DNA of 60,915 bases from Chitinophagaceae bacterium (GTDB lineage Bacteria; Bacteroidota; Bacteroidia; Chitinophagales; Chitinophagaceae), in contig JANWIY010000167.1 of NCBI GenBank assembly GCA_025449645.1, positions 1 through 60,915 of the forward strand, in the 5' to 3' direction. Below, piece by piece: positions 28,076 to 38,490 of this stretch; the stretch's first letter is position 1, and each line of letters starts with the position of its first letter. A program made the position numbers and the translations under genes. The notes beneath the pieces were generated by a model. It had not been told where the DNA came from. It searched no databases and saw only the letters and a program-made list of their open reading frames with translations.

Positions 28076-29412
28076 TGGTTAATATGCGAATCAAAAAGAT
28101 TGCTGCTTTCCTTATCGTGTTTCTTGTCATGGCCAGGAAATCCCCCGCGCAGCCCAATAGCGAATTGAAGGAATTAAAGGCTTTTGCCGACTCGGGGAAA
28201 TCACACGTTTTTGATTCCTCCCAACGGCAAATCATTTACATGCCCGGCGACAATCTGCATTATCTGTATCCGTTGTATCAATTGCTTGGTGCCGAAAATA
28301 AATTCAGGAAAGAATTATCAGACCCCGTTTATTATGACATGTTAAGCCGCGCTGTTGCGCGCGCCGGCGATTATGCAGCAGCCCTCGAATATGAACAGAT
28401 GACGGACACCACCCAGGTTTCTGAAGTGGAAAGAAGGCAGATATTCAAAAGTATCCAGGGTCTGGGGAATATTAAACATGCTGACGCGCGACGATACATT
28501 GGTTTTATCGCACCGGGGTACCGGGTTATTATGCTGAACGAAGCGTATGGCAAGCCCCAGCACCGTGCTTTTGCTATTTCTCTTCTGGATGAATTGTACA
28601 AAAAAGGGTTCCGTTATCTCGCAATGGAAATGCTGAATCCGGGACCCGATCAGGAACTGAGCAAGCTCACATATAAAACAGGCCTTGCTGCCACCGAGCC
28701 CGTCGCCGGGGAGATGGTTAGGATTGCCCTGGATATCGGTTTTAAACTTGTAGCTTATGATGACCCGGATGCAGCGAAGCATACAGCGCGCGAAAGAGAT
28801 TCCATTGAGGCGTCCGGCCTCTTTCAGATTTTGAAGGAAGACAGCACCGCGAGAATTTTTGTTTATGCAGGCTATGGGCATATTGCAGAGAAAAGCAGCT
28901 CAGAGAAGTTTGTTCCTATGGCCATGGCTTTTAAAAGAATATCCGGTATTGATCCCCTCACGATCGACCAGACCGACATGTGCGAGAAAAGCAATTTTGG
29001 ATTCGGAAGGGTTTTCTATGAAACCTATCTCCAAAAATATTCGATCAGCACGCCTTCCATCGCGCTTGCAGATGACGAACCGGTCAATGTAACGGGCAGT
29101 GATCTTTACGACCTTACGGTAATTCAACCGAGGACAGTGTTCCGCGATTTCCGGCCGACCTGGCTCAATCTGGACAACAGGAAACAACCTGTGTATATAA
29201 AATCTGCTGACAAAAATACTTTCCTCGTACAGGCCTATTACCAGTATGAATCCTTCAACAGCAGGCCCGGTCAGGTGGTTCCTGCAGATCAGACCTACCT
29301 TCAGACCGCCAAGGGAAATTATTTACTATACCTGCGGCGTGGTAAATACATTGTAATGTTCCGTGACATTCAGTATAAAACGCTGTATACGCAGCACGTT
29401 GAAGTCAACTAA
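28075..29412 (+). CDS. Secreted TraB/Tiki-like hypothetical protein
   Basis: Signal peptide MRIKKIAAFLIVFLVMARKSPAQ; MLNEAYGKPQHRAFAISLLDELYKKGFRYLAMEML, FVYAGYGHIAE; TAATG overlap with the EVE gene (start may be 28084). Confidence 0.65.
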   Translation: MVNMRIKKIAAFLIVFLVMARKSPAQPNSELKELKAFADSGKSHVFDSSQRQIIYMPGDNLHYLYPLYQLLGAENKFRKELSDPVYYDMLSRAVARAGDYAAALEYEQMTDTTQVSEVERRQIFKSIQGLGNIKHADARRYIGFIAPGYRVIMLNEAYGKPQHRAFAISLLDELYKKGFRYLAMEMLNPGPDQELSKLTYKTGLAATEPVAGEMVRIALDIGFKLVAYDDPDAAKHTARERDSIEASGLFQILKEDSTARIFVYAGYGHIAEKSSSEKFVPMAMAFKRISGIDPLTIDQTDMCEKSNFGFGRVFYETYLQKYSISTPSIALADDEPVNVTGSDLYDLTVIQPRTVFRDFRPTWLNLDNRKQPVYIKSADKNTFLVQAYYQYESFNSRPGQVVPADQTYLQTAKGNYLLYLRRGKYIVMFRDIQYKTLYTQHVEVN

Positions 29413-30679
29413 CAGTTTCGTGGAACCGAATTTCATGGCTTTCCAATTCTTTCAGCACCGGCCGATAGATTTCTGGCCTGACCGGTATATGCAATCCACG
29501 TAGCTCAATCTTATTTTCAAGAATTAGCCTGGCTGCGATACCAAGGGGAAGACCCACAGTTTTGGCCATCGCAGTTTGTCTGCTGTTTTCCCCTTTGACC
29601 ATTAAGCTGCTTTTCACTGAATATTTTTTTTGCCCGTGGGTATAACCCAACTCATGAATCATAATAATCAGGTCTTTGTCACGCTCCTGCATTTGCCATT
29701 TGGATTCGATGAGAGATTGGAGAACATCCGCTGAAGTAGCAGCACCCTCTGGCAGCAAAACATCTTCGAACAGCCCGAGAAAATCAAAAAGTGGCTTGTT
29801 GAAAGCATTGACATAAGGCCTTAAATCCATACTCCACTGCATGATTGTCTTGACAGATGAGCCAAGAAGCTGGAGATCATCCGTTAATTTTGCTGCTACG
29901 ATATCTTTCCAGGCCCTGCAAAAATCAGGATGCCGGAGCGTAGTCCTTAGAAAAGTCACCGCATCCTCCAGCCCGTACACGGAAATATATTCCAGTGAAT
30001 CCCTGTTGGGATACCAGGCATAGGTTGCGCCAAGCCCGTCCTTAACAGTACCTGGGTTTTCAAAAATATGCTGGTAGGGGATCCGGCGAACTTTGTTTAG
30101 CTCCCTAAAAACCGCTCCCGCCGATCCAGCCCGGACCACGTTCCTGGAGTTCCAGCTGATTTTATAATGCCATGGATTATCGTCGCTCTCCGGGGCAATT
30201 AAACCTCCGGCATGCGATATGAAATATGATATTTCCCCTCCTTCAGTCCGGATGCGGTCAATTATAGACATTGCACTCATATGATCAATGCCCGGATCAA
30301 GACCCATTTCACCCAGAAATAAAAGTCCTTTTCTTTCTATTTCCGGTTGAAGTAACCTGATATTTTCATCTATATATGAAGCAGTTAAGAGATTTTTTGA
30401 TTTAACCACACAGCTTCGGGCAACCAATATATGGAGTGCTGGAGGCAGAAGAGAGATAACCAGGTCGGATTTCTCAATAAGCGGGTCCCGCTCAAATTCA
30501 TTTTGTGCATTTGCCTGAACCGGGCAGACACCTGTTAGGCCTGCCAGTTTTTTATGCAGCATGTCCGGGTTGTTATCTGCAACGGAAATGGTCCATTGAT
30601 TCCTGAGGCAGATCCCTGAAAGATAATCAATCAGACAGGTAGCTGATTTTCCCGCACCGAAAAGCAGGATATTTTTCAT
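29405..30679 (-). CDS. Saccharopine dehydrogenase family protein
   Basis: MKNILLFGAGKSATCLIDYL, LFLGEMGLDPGIDHMSAM. Confidence 0.9.
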   Translation of the reverse strand: MKNILLFGAGKSATCLIDYLSGICLRNQWTISVADNNPDMLHKKLAGLTGVCPVQANAQNEFERDPLIEKSDLVISLLPPALHILVARSCVVKSKNLLTASYIDENIRLLQPEIERKGLLFLGEMGLDPGIDHMSAMSIIDRIRTEGGEISYFISHAGGLIAPESDDNPWHYKISWNSRNVVRAGSAGAVFRELNKVRRIPYQHIFENPGTVKDGLGATYAWYPNRDSLEYISVYGLEDAVTFLRTTLRHPDFCRAWKDIVAAKLTDDLQLLGSSVKTIMQWSMDLRPYVNAFNKPLFDFLGLFEDVLLPEGAATSADVLQSLIESKWQMQERDKDLIIMIHELGYTHGQKKYSVKSSLMVKGENSRQTAMAKTVGLPLGIAARLILENKIELRGLHIPVRPEIYRPVLKELESHEIRFHETVS

Positions 30680-30704
30680 GATCAATGATAAACCATTTCA
30701 ACCA

Positions 30705-30736
30705 AAAAAAACAGCCCAACCCGGAGGTTGGACTGA
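30705..30736 (-). terminator. Intrinsic terminator for the 30768-31082 gene
   Basis: Minus strand cagtccaacc-tccg-ggttgggctg followed by T8. Confidence 0.88.
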
Positions 30737-30767
30737 TTTTGGTTTTCACCATCCTTTCTGCATTATT

Positions 30768-31082
30768 TTATTCGGCCAATTTGATTTCCCCGAGATCGAC
30801 GCGTTCCCCTTCAGAAACCAATACATTTTTTTCCACAGATCCCGAATTGGGTTCCTTCATGGCAAATATCACTTTCCACACACCAGGCTGAACACGCATT
30901 CCGAAGTGCCCGTCGTTGCTGACAGCCTTTACCGAATCATTTCCCCTGACTGCCACTACAGAGGGCGTAAAATTCGACGGATAAACGCTACCCTCAATCG
31001 ATCCGCTGTGAATGACCCGTTCAGCATGAATTCCAATAATGACTACGATGATTATGCAGAGCTCCAATAATCCCCTTCTCAT
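30768..31082 (-). CDS. Small exported protein with carboxypeptidase-regulatory-like beta domain
   Basis: Signal/TM followed by SGSIEGSVYPSNFTPSVVAVRGND...VKVIFAMKEPNSG-like fold. Confidence 0.65.
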   Translation of the reverse strand: MRRGLLELCIIIVVIIGIHAERVIHSGSIEGSVYPSNFTPSVVAVRGNDSVKAVSNDGHFGMRVQPGVWKVIFAMKEPNSGSVEKNVLVSEGERVDLGEIKLAE

Positions 31083-31244
31083 CTGATTAAATTGAACTGT
31101 TTCTGATAAACCTGAAAATTTTCTAAATAAAATCTAAGCCAGTCTTTGGAGTTACACAGGATGTGATTACGGATATATTACTTTTCAACTTTTATGCCAA
31201 GGAAAAATTACGTGGAAAAAAATCAGGTAACAAGTGGTTAAGCT

Positions 31245-32384
31245 TCACAAATTGGAATAGGACAAATCAATTTGCTGTGCATCAGCAATCGTTAGGCGAC
31301 AGGAGATTTTCACACCCCGCGGGCATTTGGGTGCTTCAGCGGTAACGGTTGTCCCGGAAGCAAGATTATGAAAACTGATGTTTTCAGTTTTAAAGATTTT
31401 ATTATTTCGCTGAATATAGTCAACCGCCACAACCACAAGGTCCATCGTCACTCCGGACCGGTTGGTAACTATCAGCGGAACCTCGGAAATTCCGCCCAAT
31501 ACACCTACTTTGTATTTTCCTGCTGTTATGATAAGGTAATCTGAGGGATCAGCTTTTATTTTTGCTGCCAGCGTGTTGTTCTTCTTCTCTGTTGCCTGCT
31601 GGTTTGCGGCTGAATCTGAAACTTTTAATACGGGAATCTGGATGGCAGCCAGATGTTGCGAATCTTTTTTTGCAAAGGGTATGGGCCCTGTTTTCTTTTT
31701 ATTTTTTAAACCTGCTGTAATAATCATTTCCGGATGGTTGCCGGCATCCCGGGGTTTTAAGCCCTGATCTGGTCCCGTACCCGTAACCGATTCAGGCTGC
31801 AACTGATTTGTCCGGAGCCGGGTTTGCAATTTCCTGGGCCGGACAGGAGTTTGGGTAGAAATTGCATTTGCTGAGTAAAAAATTCTACGATTTGAGATAA
31901 AAAATCCTGTCATCATACCAGCCAGGAACATCAGAAGGACGCTAAAAATGAGCAGGCTTTTCCCGGTGGAACGTTTAGGCCTCACCGTGATCTTATTTTC
32001 ATCAGGCAGCCTTATAGGTTCCTCCCAATCTATTCTAAAGCCTTCGGGCTTCTGGGATACTGAAACAACGCCGGAAAGCCTTTTTTCAAGGGCAGGGTGG
32101 TTTACGTAAACCGATTGATTGGGCAAAATAATACGCGGTGGGCTAATGGCTGCCTCCCTTTTGGCGGTTTCCGAATCAGGTCTTTTAAAAAAGCGATCGT
32201 ATGGCTGTTCCGGAACAGCAGGGGCAAAGGAGGTGAATTCAGTGATTTCGCCTGGATAACGCCAGGCAGCGCTTTTTCCTTCAATCCATACGAGATCGTA
32301 GGATTTGAGGGACATGCGTTTGATCTCTTCAATAGTGAATGGTCCCGTTTGTTTATTGTTACGCAACAATAAATAAGTACTCAT
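31245..32384 (-). CDS. GYF_2/DUF4339-like domain membrane protein
   Basis: YLLLRNNKQTGPFTIEEIKRMSLKSYDLVWIEGKSAAWRYPGEI plus central TM segment. Confidence 0.7.
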   Translation of the reverse strand: MSTYLLLRNNKQTGPFTIEEIKRMSLKSYDLVWIEGKSAAWRYPGEITEFTSFAPAVPEQPYDRFFKRPDSETAKREAAISPPRIILPNQSVYVNHPALEKRLSGVVSVSQKPEGFRIDWEEPIRLPDENKITVRPKRSTGKSLLIFSVLLMFLAGMMTGFFISNRRIFYSANAISTQTPVRPRKLQTRLRTNQLQPESVTGTGPDQGLKPRDAGNHPEMIITAGLKNKKKTGPIPFAKKDSQHLAAIQIPVLKVSDSAANQQATEKKNNTLAAKIKADPSDYLIITAGKYKVGVLGGISEVPLIVTNRSGVTMDLVVVAVDYIQRNNKIFKTENISFHNLASGTTVTAEAPKCPRGVKISCRLTIADAQQIDLSYSNL

Positions 32385-32487
32385 ATTCCAGCTTAAGAAA
32401 AGTTAAGGGGCGACAATCCAACGTCCAGTCAAAAATACCTAATTTTTTTGTGAAGGCAACGTTATAACGCCTGGGGCGCAGGGTTAC

Positions 32488-33441
32488 CTAGTAATAAAAG
32501 GGATGAAACCGGAAACCCTTCAGCCCGCTCCATTCCAGAGTTGGGGCTGGTATTTTTGAAACCCGCGTCAGGTACGCCGCCGTATTAAAAGGGGCCGAAG
32601 AGGTTGGTATCCGGAAAAGGTCTGCATCGGGCGAAAAATAAAACTGCCTGTACCTGGGAAAGGAGGGTATTTTAACGCCATTGACGGAATCCGGGTTTGA
32701 TCTGGCACCAATCATACCCTCAGCGCCATATCCCAGGTTCATGTTGAGCCAGCAGGGATAATCCGTTTTTGAAGGGAGAAAGGAAGCCACGTTGAAAGAT
32801 AGCCAGTAGGTCTGACCGTTATAATCCTTGATCATTCTCGAAATCAGGTTTTTTCCCAGCTCGGAAGGATAGTACTGGGCGTAAATGGTTGTATGAAAAG
32901 AGAACTTCAGCGAGATGCGTTGCTGATTCCATACTTTTTGCTGGGCAGCAAAGAGGGCTGTGCCAAATAAATTGGCCAACATATCGCCTTTTGAGAAGCC
33001 CCATTTGGAAGAAAATCCATCCAATATTTCAATGATGGACATATAGCTGATTGCGGTTACCGATCCGATGGCAATGGAAGCATCATTTTTCACCCCGCAC
33101 CATCGCATGAGGTCATATTGTATTGTGCCAATATTGTAAGCAGTCGTTGCATGTCCTGCTTTATCCATCTGAAGCCATTCTTCATTGTCATTAAAAAAAT
33201 GAAACCGGCTTCTTGGATGTTTGCGGTACCATAAAAAATACAGGCCAGCAGAGATCGCCACGCCACTCGCCAGTTCGGTTATGATTACGGTACGCATCCT
33301 GCCTGAATTATATTCGGATGCCGGTGGCAAAAAATCGCTCTGGGCCCGCGAATGCTGAAAATCAAATACAAAAACCATTAAAAAACTGATACGCAAAAGC
33401 GCATTCCCAACGATGCATCTGGATAAGAAATATGCCTTCAA
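32488..33441 (-). CDS. DUF2279 domain protein
   Basis: WLQMDKAGHATTAYNIG; GFSSKWGFSKGDMLANLFG. Confidence 0.8.
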   Translation of the reverse strand: MKAYFLSRCIVGNALLRISFLMVFVFDFQHSRAQSDFLPPASEYNSGRMRTVIITELASGVAISAGLYFLWYRKHPRSRFHFFNDNEEWLQMDKAGHATTAYNIGTIQYDLMRWCGVKNDASIAIGSVTAISYMSIIEILDGFSSKWGFSKGDMLANLFGTALFAAQQKVWNQQRISLKFSFHTTIYAQYYPSELGKNLISRMIKDYNGQTYWLSFNVASFLPSKTDYPCWLNMNLGYGAEGMIGARSNPDSVNGVKIPSFPRYRQFYFSPDADLFRIPTSSAPFNTAAYLTRVSKIPAPTLEWSGLKGFRFHPFYY

Positions 33442-33531
33442 TCAGCAATGAATTTTAGCCGGTACCAATGGAAATGAGATTTTGTTTCGTACAAAAATCA
33501 ATACCTTAGGTTCAAATTTAAAGCAAGTTTT

Positions 33532-35259
33532 ATGGATGGAGCCATTCTGGCCAAAGTGAATAGCTGGTTAACCGGGAATTATGATGAAAATACAAAAGCA
33601 GAAATTGTCAGGCTGCAAAAGGAAAATCCGGAAGAACTTACAGAAAGCTTTTACCAGAACCTGGAATTCGGAACCGGCGGATTGCGCGGCATTATGGGCA
33701 TAGGCACTAACCGGATCAATAAGTACACAATAGGCATGGCCACCCAGGGTTACTCGAATTACCTGAAAAATTCCTTTCCTTCCCAGATGGTTAAAGTGGC
33801 CATTGCGCATGACAGTCGAAATAGCAGCCGTTTTTTTGCTGAGACTGCCGCCAAGATATTTGCGGCCAATGGGATCAAGGTTTTTCTTTTCCAATCCCTC
33901 CGGCCAACTCCAGAACTCAGTTTCACCATCCGTTATCTGGGCTGCCAGGGTGGTGTGGTTTGTACGGCCTCCCACAATCCCAAGGAATACAATGGATACA
34001 AAGCTTATTGGAATGACGGCGGGCAACTGGTGCCGCCGCACGACCATAACGTGATTGCTGAAGTGGAAAAAATCAGCTCGGTGGACGAAGTCAGGTGGAC
34101 TGGTGGCGAATCACATATCACCATGATTGGAAAGGAAATTGATGAAGCTTATATCAGTATGGTCAAAAACCTTTCTGTATATCCGGAAATCATAGAACTC
34201 CAGCACAACCTGTGCATCGTTTACACGCCGATCCATGGAACCGGCATCAAGCTGGTTCCCGATGTTTTGCAACGATTTGGATTCAGCAATGTGCACGTGG
34301 TGGATGAGCAGGCCGGGCCGGATGGTAATTTCCCCACCGTTTTGTATCCTAACCCCGAAGAAAAGGAAACGATGAGCCTGGGATTGAAAAAAGCTCGGGA
34401 AATCGATGCGGACATATTACTGGGAACCGACCCCGACGCAGACCGCGTCGGGGTCGGCGTTAAGAATGACAGGGGAGAATGGATTCTTCTGAATGGCAAT
34501 CAAACCGCGGTACTGGCTTTTAATTATCTGATAGAAGCCCGAAAGGTAAAAGGAATTGCACAGCCGAATGATATCGTAATAAAGACAATCGTAACTACGG
34601 ATATGATCGACGATATCGCCAGGGAAAGTAACATTAAATGTTACAATGTGCTTACCGGATTTAAGTGGATTGCTGAATTGATAAAAGAAAAGGAGAAAAC
34701 AGAAAATTATGTGATTGGCGGGGAGGAAAGCTATGGATTGATGATCGGTTCAAAACTTCGGGACAAAGATGCCGTGAGTGCAGTAGCAATCCTATGCGAA
34801 ATGGCCGCATACGAAAAAAATAGAGGCAAGACCTTATATGAGAAATTAATTGACCTCTATCTTCAATTCGGGTTTTATAAAGAATTCCTGATCTCGATCA
34901 CCAAAAAAGGAATGGATGGTCAGAAACAAATTGCCGATATGATGAGCACCTTTCGTCAAAATCCTCCGTCAACCATCAATGGGTCAGCCGTGATTCGCCT
35001 GCTCGATTACGAAACCCGTAAAGAAAAGAATCTTGGCACGGGCGAAACCAGGAATATCGAATTGCCGGCGAGTAATGTACTTCAGTTCATCCTGGAAGAC
35101 GGAAGCAAGATTTCCGCGCGACCATCGGGGACCGAACCCAAAATCAAATTCTATTTCAGTGTAAACGATAAATTAAAAACCATATCCTCCTTTCATGCCA
35201 TGGATGATTTATTGCAAAAAAGAATCGATGGCATCATCAGCGATATGAAGCTCATGTAG
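33532..35259 (+). CDS. Phosphoglucomutase/phosphomannomutase family
   Basis: TASHNPKEYNGYKAYW, GTDPDADRVGVG, GGEESYGLMIG, RPSGTEPKIKFY. Confidence 0.96.
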   Translation: MDGAILAKVNSWLTGNYDENTKAEIVRLQKENPEELTESFYQNLEFGTGGLRGIMGIGTNRINKYTIGMATQGYSNYLKNSFPSQMVKVAIAHDSRNSSRFFAETAAKIFAANGIKVFLFQSLRPTPELSFTIRYLGCQGGVVCTASHNPKEYNGYKAYWNDGGQLVPPHDHNVIAEVEKISSVDEVRWTGGESHITMIGKEIDEAYISMVKNLSVYPEIIELQHNLCIVYTPIHGTGIKLVPDVLQRFGFSNVHVVDEQAGPDGNFPTVLYPNPEEKETMSLGLKKAREIDADILLGTDPDADRVGVGVKNDRGEWILLNGNQTAVLAFNYLIEARKVKGIAQPNDIVIKTIVTTDMIDDIARESNIKCYNVLTGFKWIAELIKEKEKTENYVIGGEESYGLMIGSKLRDKDAVSAVAILCEMAAYEKNRGKTLYEKLIDLYLQFGFYKEFLISITKKGMDGQKQIADMMSTFRQNPPSTINGSAVIRLLDYETRKEKNLGTGETRNIELPASNVLQFILEDGSKISARPSGTEPKIKFYFSVNDKLKTISSFHAMDDLLQKRIDGIISDMKLM

Positions 35260-35288
35260 CTGCCTGCATTGCCTGATGATGGTCCACA

Positions 35289-36482
35289 TCAACTTTCAAC
35301 TTTTTCAGAAATCCTGCCAGTCTTTTTATTTTTAATGATCACTTTTTTCGCGCCATAGTGCGTCATTTCTTCTTTGATCAGGTAATGATCCCCGTCATAT
35401 TCCACGAGATGACTGTCTTTACCGATTCCGGTCCGGCCCCTCCAGATATCCAGCTGTACGGGCTCCCACAATTTTGTTTTTGCTGACTTGTACGCCGCAT
35501 CCAGGATAGCGTTCACTACATAGCCATCGTAGAAAGTCTCTTTTGGCGCCTTTCCCTTCTCCATTGCGTTGAACATATCGGTAAACATATGGTTGTACCC
35601 CAGATCGTTGAGCTCATCGCCAACAGGAAACAGCCAGCCGGTATTTGATTCCGCTTTTTCCGAAACATAATCGGCTCCCTTTCCGGTAGTGAACATTTCC
35701 AGCCCCGTTCTTAAAAAATTATTTATCCAGATAGTTCCCTCTGTGCCCATGACCTCATCCCGTAAATCGAGTCCCCCGCGAAAGGTCCAGCTTACCTCAA
35801 ACTGCCCGATGGCGCCATTTTCATATTTAACCAACCCTATGGCATGGTCTTCCGCTTCAATTGGCTTCACTTGTGTATCAGCCCAGCACATCACTTCCAC
35901 CGGCCTGATGTCTTTACCAATAAAACTCCTTCCGATTTCCACACAGTGGCAGCCCAGGTCGAGTATACAGCCGCCACCGGCCTGCTCCAGATCCCAGAAC
36001 CAGTCACTGTGGGGACCAGGGTGCGTTTCTCTGGATTTGGACCACAGGATCCTACCCAGGGCCCCATTCTTCACGCTTTCATATGCTTTCAGAAATTTGG
36101 GAGTATACACAAGGTCCTCCAGGTATCCGTTGAAAATTCCTGCTTTTTCAACTGCTTCAAGCATTCGCTTCGCTTCCGCTGCATTGCGGCCCAGGGGCTT
36201 AGTGGTAATAACCGCTTTCTTGTGTTTGCAACAGAGCATAACAGCAGCCTCGTGCAGATTATTCGGAAGAGAAATACAAACCACGTCCACTTCAGGGTGG
36301 GAGACTGCTTTTTCCATATCTGTTGCCCAGAAAGAGCATCCATAATCGGAAGCAAATTTTTTCGCACTCTCTTCGCGGCGCGAATAAATAAATACGATAC
36401 GGTCCTGGCTTCTCTGTCCCTGCAATGAGTCGGCATAAAACCTGCCGATAAATCCTGAACCTAACATGGCAATTCTCGTCAT
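35289..36482 (-). CDS. Gfo/Idh/MocA family oxidoreductase
   Basis: RIAMLGSGFIGRFYADSL; ITTKPLGRNAAEAKRMLEAV. Confidence 0.94.
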   Translation of the reverse strand: MTRIAMLGSGFIGRFYADSLQGQRSQDRIVFIYSRREESAKKFASDYGCSFWATDMEKAVSHPEVDVVCISLPNNLHEAAVMLCCKHKKAVITTKPLGRNAAEAKRMLEAVEKAGIFNGYLEDLVYTPKFLKAYESVKNGALGRILWSKSRETHPGPHSDWFWDLEQAGGGCILDLGCHCVEIGRSFIGKDIRPVEVMCWADTQVKPIEAEDHAIGLVKYENGAIGQFEVSWTFRGGLDLRDEVMGTEGTIWINNFLRTGLEMFTTGKGADYVSEKAESNTGWLFPVGDELNDLGYNHMFTDMFNAMEKGKAPKETFYDGYVVNAILDAAYKSAKTKLWEPVQLDIWRGRTGIGKDSHLVEYDGDHYLIKEEMTHYGAKKVIIKNKKTGRISEKVES

Positions 36483-36514
36483 GACTTCTTATTTAAATGA
36501 TGATTAAAAGAGAA

Positions 36515-37732
36515 TCATTGGCCGCTGATTGCTGCGGCCGCCCGTTTCTCGCGAAAAAATAAAATAAAATATATGAGTACCCCGAGGGCAATATATGCCG
36601 GAACATACCAGATCTTCAGCCAGTCATGGCCCGCGCCTGCTTTATAATTATCCACCACAAAACCGGAAAACCAGGTACCGATAAACATGCCAACACCATA
36701 AGTTGCAAAAGTAAACAGACCCTGCGCCGCATTCTTTATTCCAGCACCGGCTTTTTTCTCCGTGTACATATATCCGGTAACGAAAAAGAAATCGTAACAA
36801 ACACCATGAAGAATGATACCGGCATACAACATCCACAAATGACTTCCCAGGTTCCCATAAGCAAAGCAGACATACCTCAGCATCCAGGCGGTCATTCCCA
36901 TCATCAACATTTTTTTTACCCCGATCCTGTTAAACAAAAAGGGAATGGCGAGAATAAACAATCCCTCCGAAAACTGGCCGAGGATCATTTTCGAAGCAGC
37001 ATTTTTCATTCCGATCTCGTTTAAAAAATCATTGGCAAAGCCATAATAAAATGAAAGTGGGATGCAAACAAGGATAGCCGCGATGAAAAACACCAGGTAA
37101 GAACTACTCTTAAAAAGAACAAAAGCGTCTGGTCCCAGGGCCTTTGTTGCCGTAACCTCTATTGATCTCGCTTTGGGTGCTGTGTTGGGAAGAAAAAAAC
37201 TGATCAAACCAAGCAGGGCCGAAGCGCCCGCGGCGAGATAAAAAGTATTGAGCAGGGTAATGCCTGACTTCTCCCATTGCAAGCCGCCGATCAGCAAGCC
37301 TGCAACAATCCATCCCAGGGTCCCGAAAACACGTATCCACGGAAACTGCCTGCCCGGGTCGCTCATCTGATAAAAAGCAATACTGTTGGACAAAGCAATG
37401 GTGGGCATATACAACAAGGAATAAACCAGGATTATCCAATAAAACGGCGAATTCACCGAAACGGTTGTTGCAGAAAATAAGAGGACTGCACCTGCGAGAT
37501 GAAGTACGCCCATAATACGCTGCGCGGCAAAGAACCGGTCTGCAATCAATCCGATAAAAAATGGAGAGATCATCGTGGCAATAGCCAGGGCGCTGTATGC
37601 TGCCCCGATCTGAACGCCGGTAGCATGCAGGTTAGTCCCCATGTAAGTGCTCATAGTCACGTACCAGGATCCCCATACAAAATATTCCAGAAACATCATC
37701 AGGCAAAGAAGAAAAACGGTAATCGACTTCAT
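36515..37732 (-). CDS. MFS transporter, nucleoside permease-like (NupG/XapB)
   Basis: LLCLMMFLEYFVWGSWYVTMSTYM; multiple TM segments. Confidence 0.88.
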   Translation of the reverse strand: MKSITVFLLCLMMFLEYFVWGSWYVTMSTYMGTNLHATGVQIGAAYSALAIATMISPFFIGLIADRFFAAQRIMGVLHLAGAVLLFSATTVSVNSPFYWIILVYSLLYMPTIALSNSIAFYQMSDPGRQFPWIRVFGTLGWIVAGLLIGGLQWEKSGITLLNTFYLAAGASALLGLISFFLPNTAPKARSIEVTATKALGPDAFVLFKSSSYLVFFIAAILVCIPLSFYYGFANDFLNEIGMKNAASKMILGQFSEGLFILAIPFLFNRIGVKKMLMMGMTAWMLRYVCFAYGNLGSHLWMLYAGIILHGVCYDFFFVTGYMYTEKKAGAGIKNAAQGLFTFATYGVGMFIGTWFSGFVVDNYKAGAGHDWLKIWYVPAYIALGVLIYFILFFREKRAAAAISGQ

Positions 37733-37825
37733 GAAATATAATTTATAATGGGAGGATTCAACCGAAGTGAAAAGTTACTAATGAAAAGACGCATTGTAAA
37801 AAATTCTTCAATTATCTTGCAGTGT

Positions 37826-38482
37826 ATGCGTGTGTTATCCGATTCTTACCGCCATAAGGGTCTAAGAAAACAACTGGTAGCGCTGATCAGGAAAAAGGGA
37901 ATCACGGATGAGCTGGTGCTGGCCGCCATCATGGAGATCCCGCGCCATTTTTTTATTGATTCAGCTTTCGACCAGATTGCCTACGAAGACCGTGCCTTCC
38001 CAATCGCTGAGGGTCAAACAATCTCACAGCCATATACGGTTGCCTATCAGACCCAATTGCTGGAGATGAAACCGAACGAGAAAGTACTTGAAGTGGGCAC
38101 GGGCAGTTCTTATCAGGCATGTGTGCTGGCTGAACTGGGCGCCCAGGTGTATACTATTGAAAGACAAAAGAATATTTTTGAACAGAACAAACAATTCAGT
38201 TATCCCAGGAAATATCCGTCAATCCGGTTTTTTTACGGGGATGGCTATGAAGGGCTTCCGACTTTTGCTCCATTCGATAAAATCATTGTTACAGCAGCGG
38301 CGCCTGAAATTCCTCAAAAATTACTTCATCAGCTGAAACCAGGAGGCAAAATGGTAATACCGGTAGGAGACGGCAAAGTGCAAAGGATGGTTCGCGTTAA
38401 TAAATACCCGGATGATTCCGTGCTGGAAGAATCATTTGATGATTTCTCATTTGTCCCGATGCTCCAGGGGAAAAATAATTGA
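37826..38482 (+). CDS. pcm: Protein-L-isoaspartate O-methyltransferase
   Basis: ISQPYTVAYQTQLLEMKPNEKVLEVGTGSSYQACVLAELGAQVYTIE. Confidence 0.95.
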   Translation: MRVLSDSYRHKGLRKQLVALIRKKGITDELVLAAIMEIPRHFFIDSAFDQIAYEDRAFPIAEGQTISQPYTVAYQTQLLEMKPNEKVLEVGTGSSYQACVLAELGAQVYTIERQKNIFEQNKQFSYPRKYPSIRFFYGDGYEGLPTFAPFDKIIVTAAAPEIPQKLLHQLKPGGKMVIPVGDGKVQRMVRVNKYPDDSVLEESFDDFSFVPMLQGKNN

Positions 38483-38490
38483 TCCACTTC

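Noticed and set aside
27665-29412. EVE gene and its neighbours as a defence island
   Set aside because: No nuclease, methyltransferase, helicase or other defence gene nearby; context is metabolic/hypothetical.
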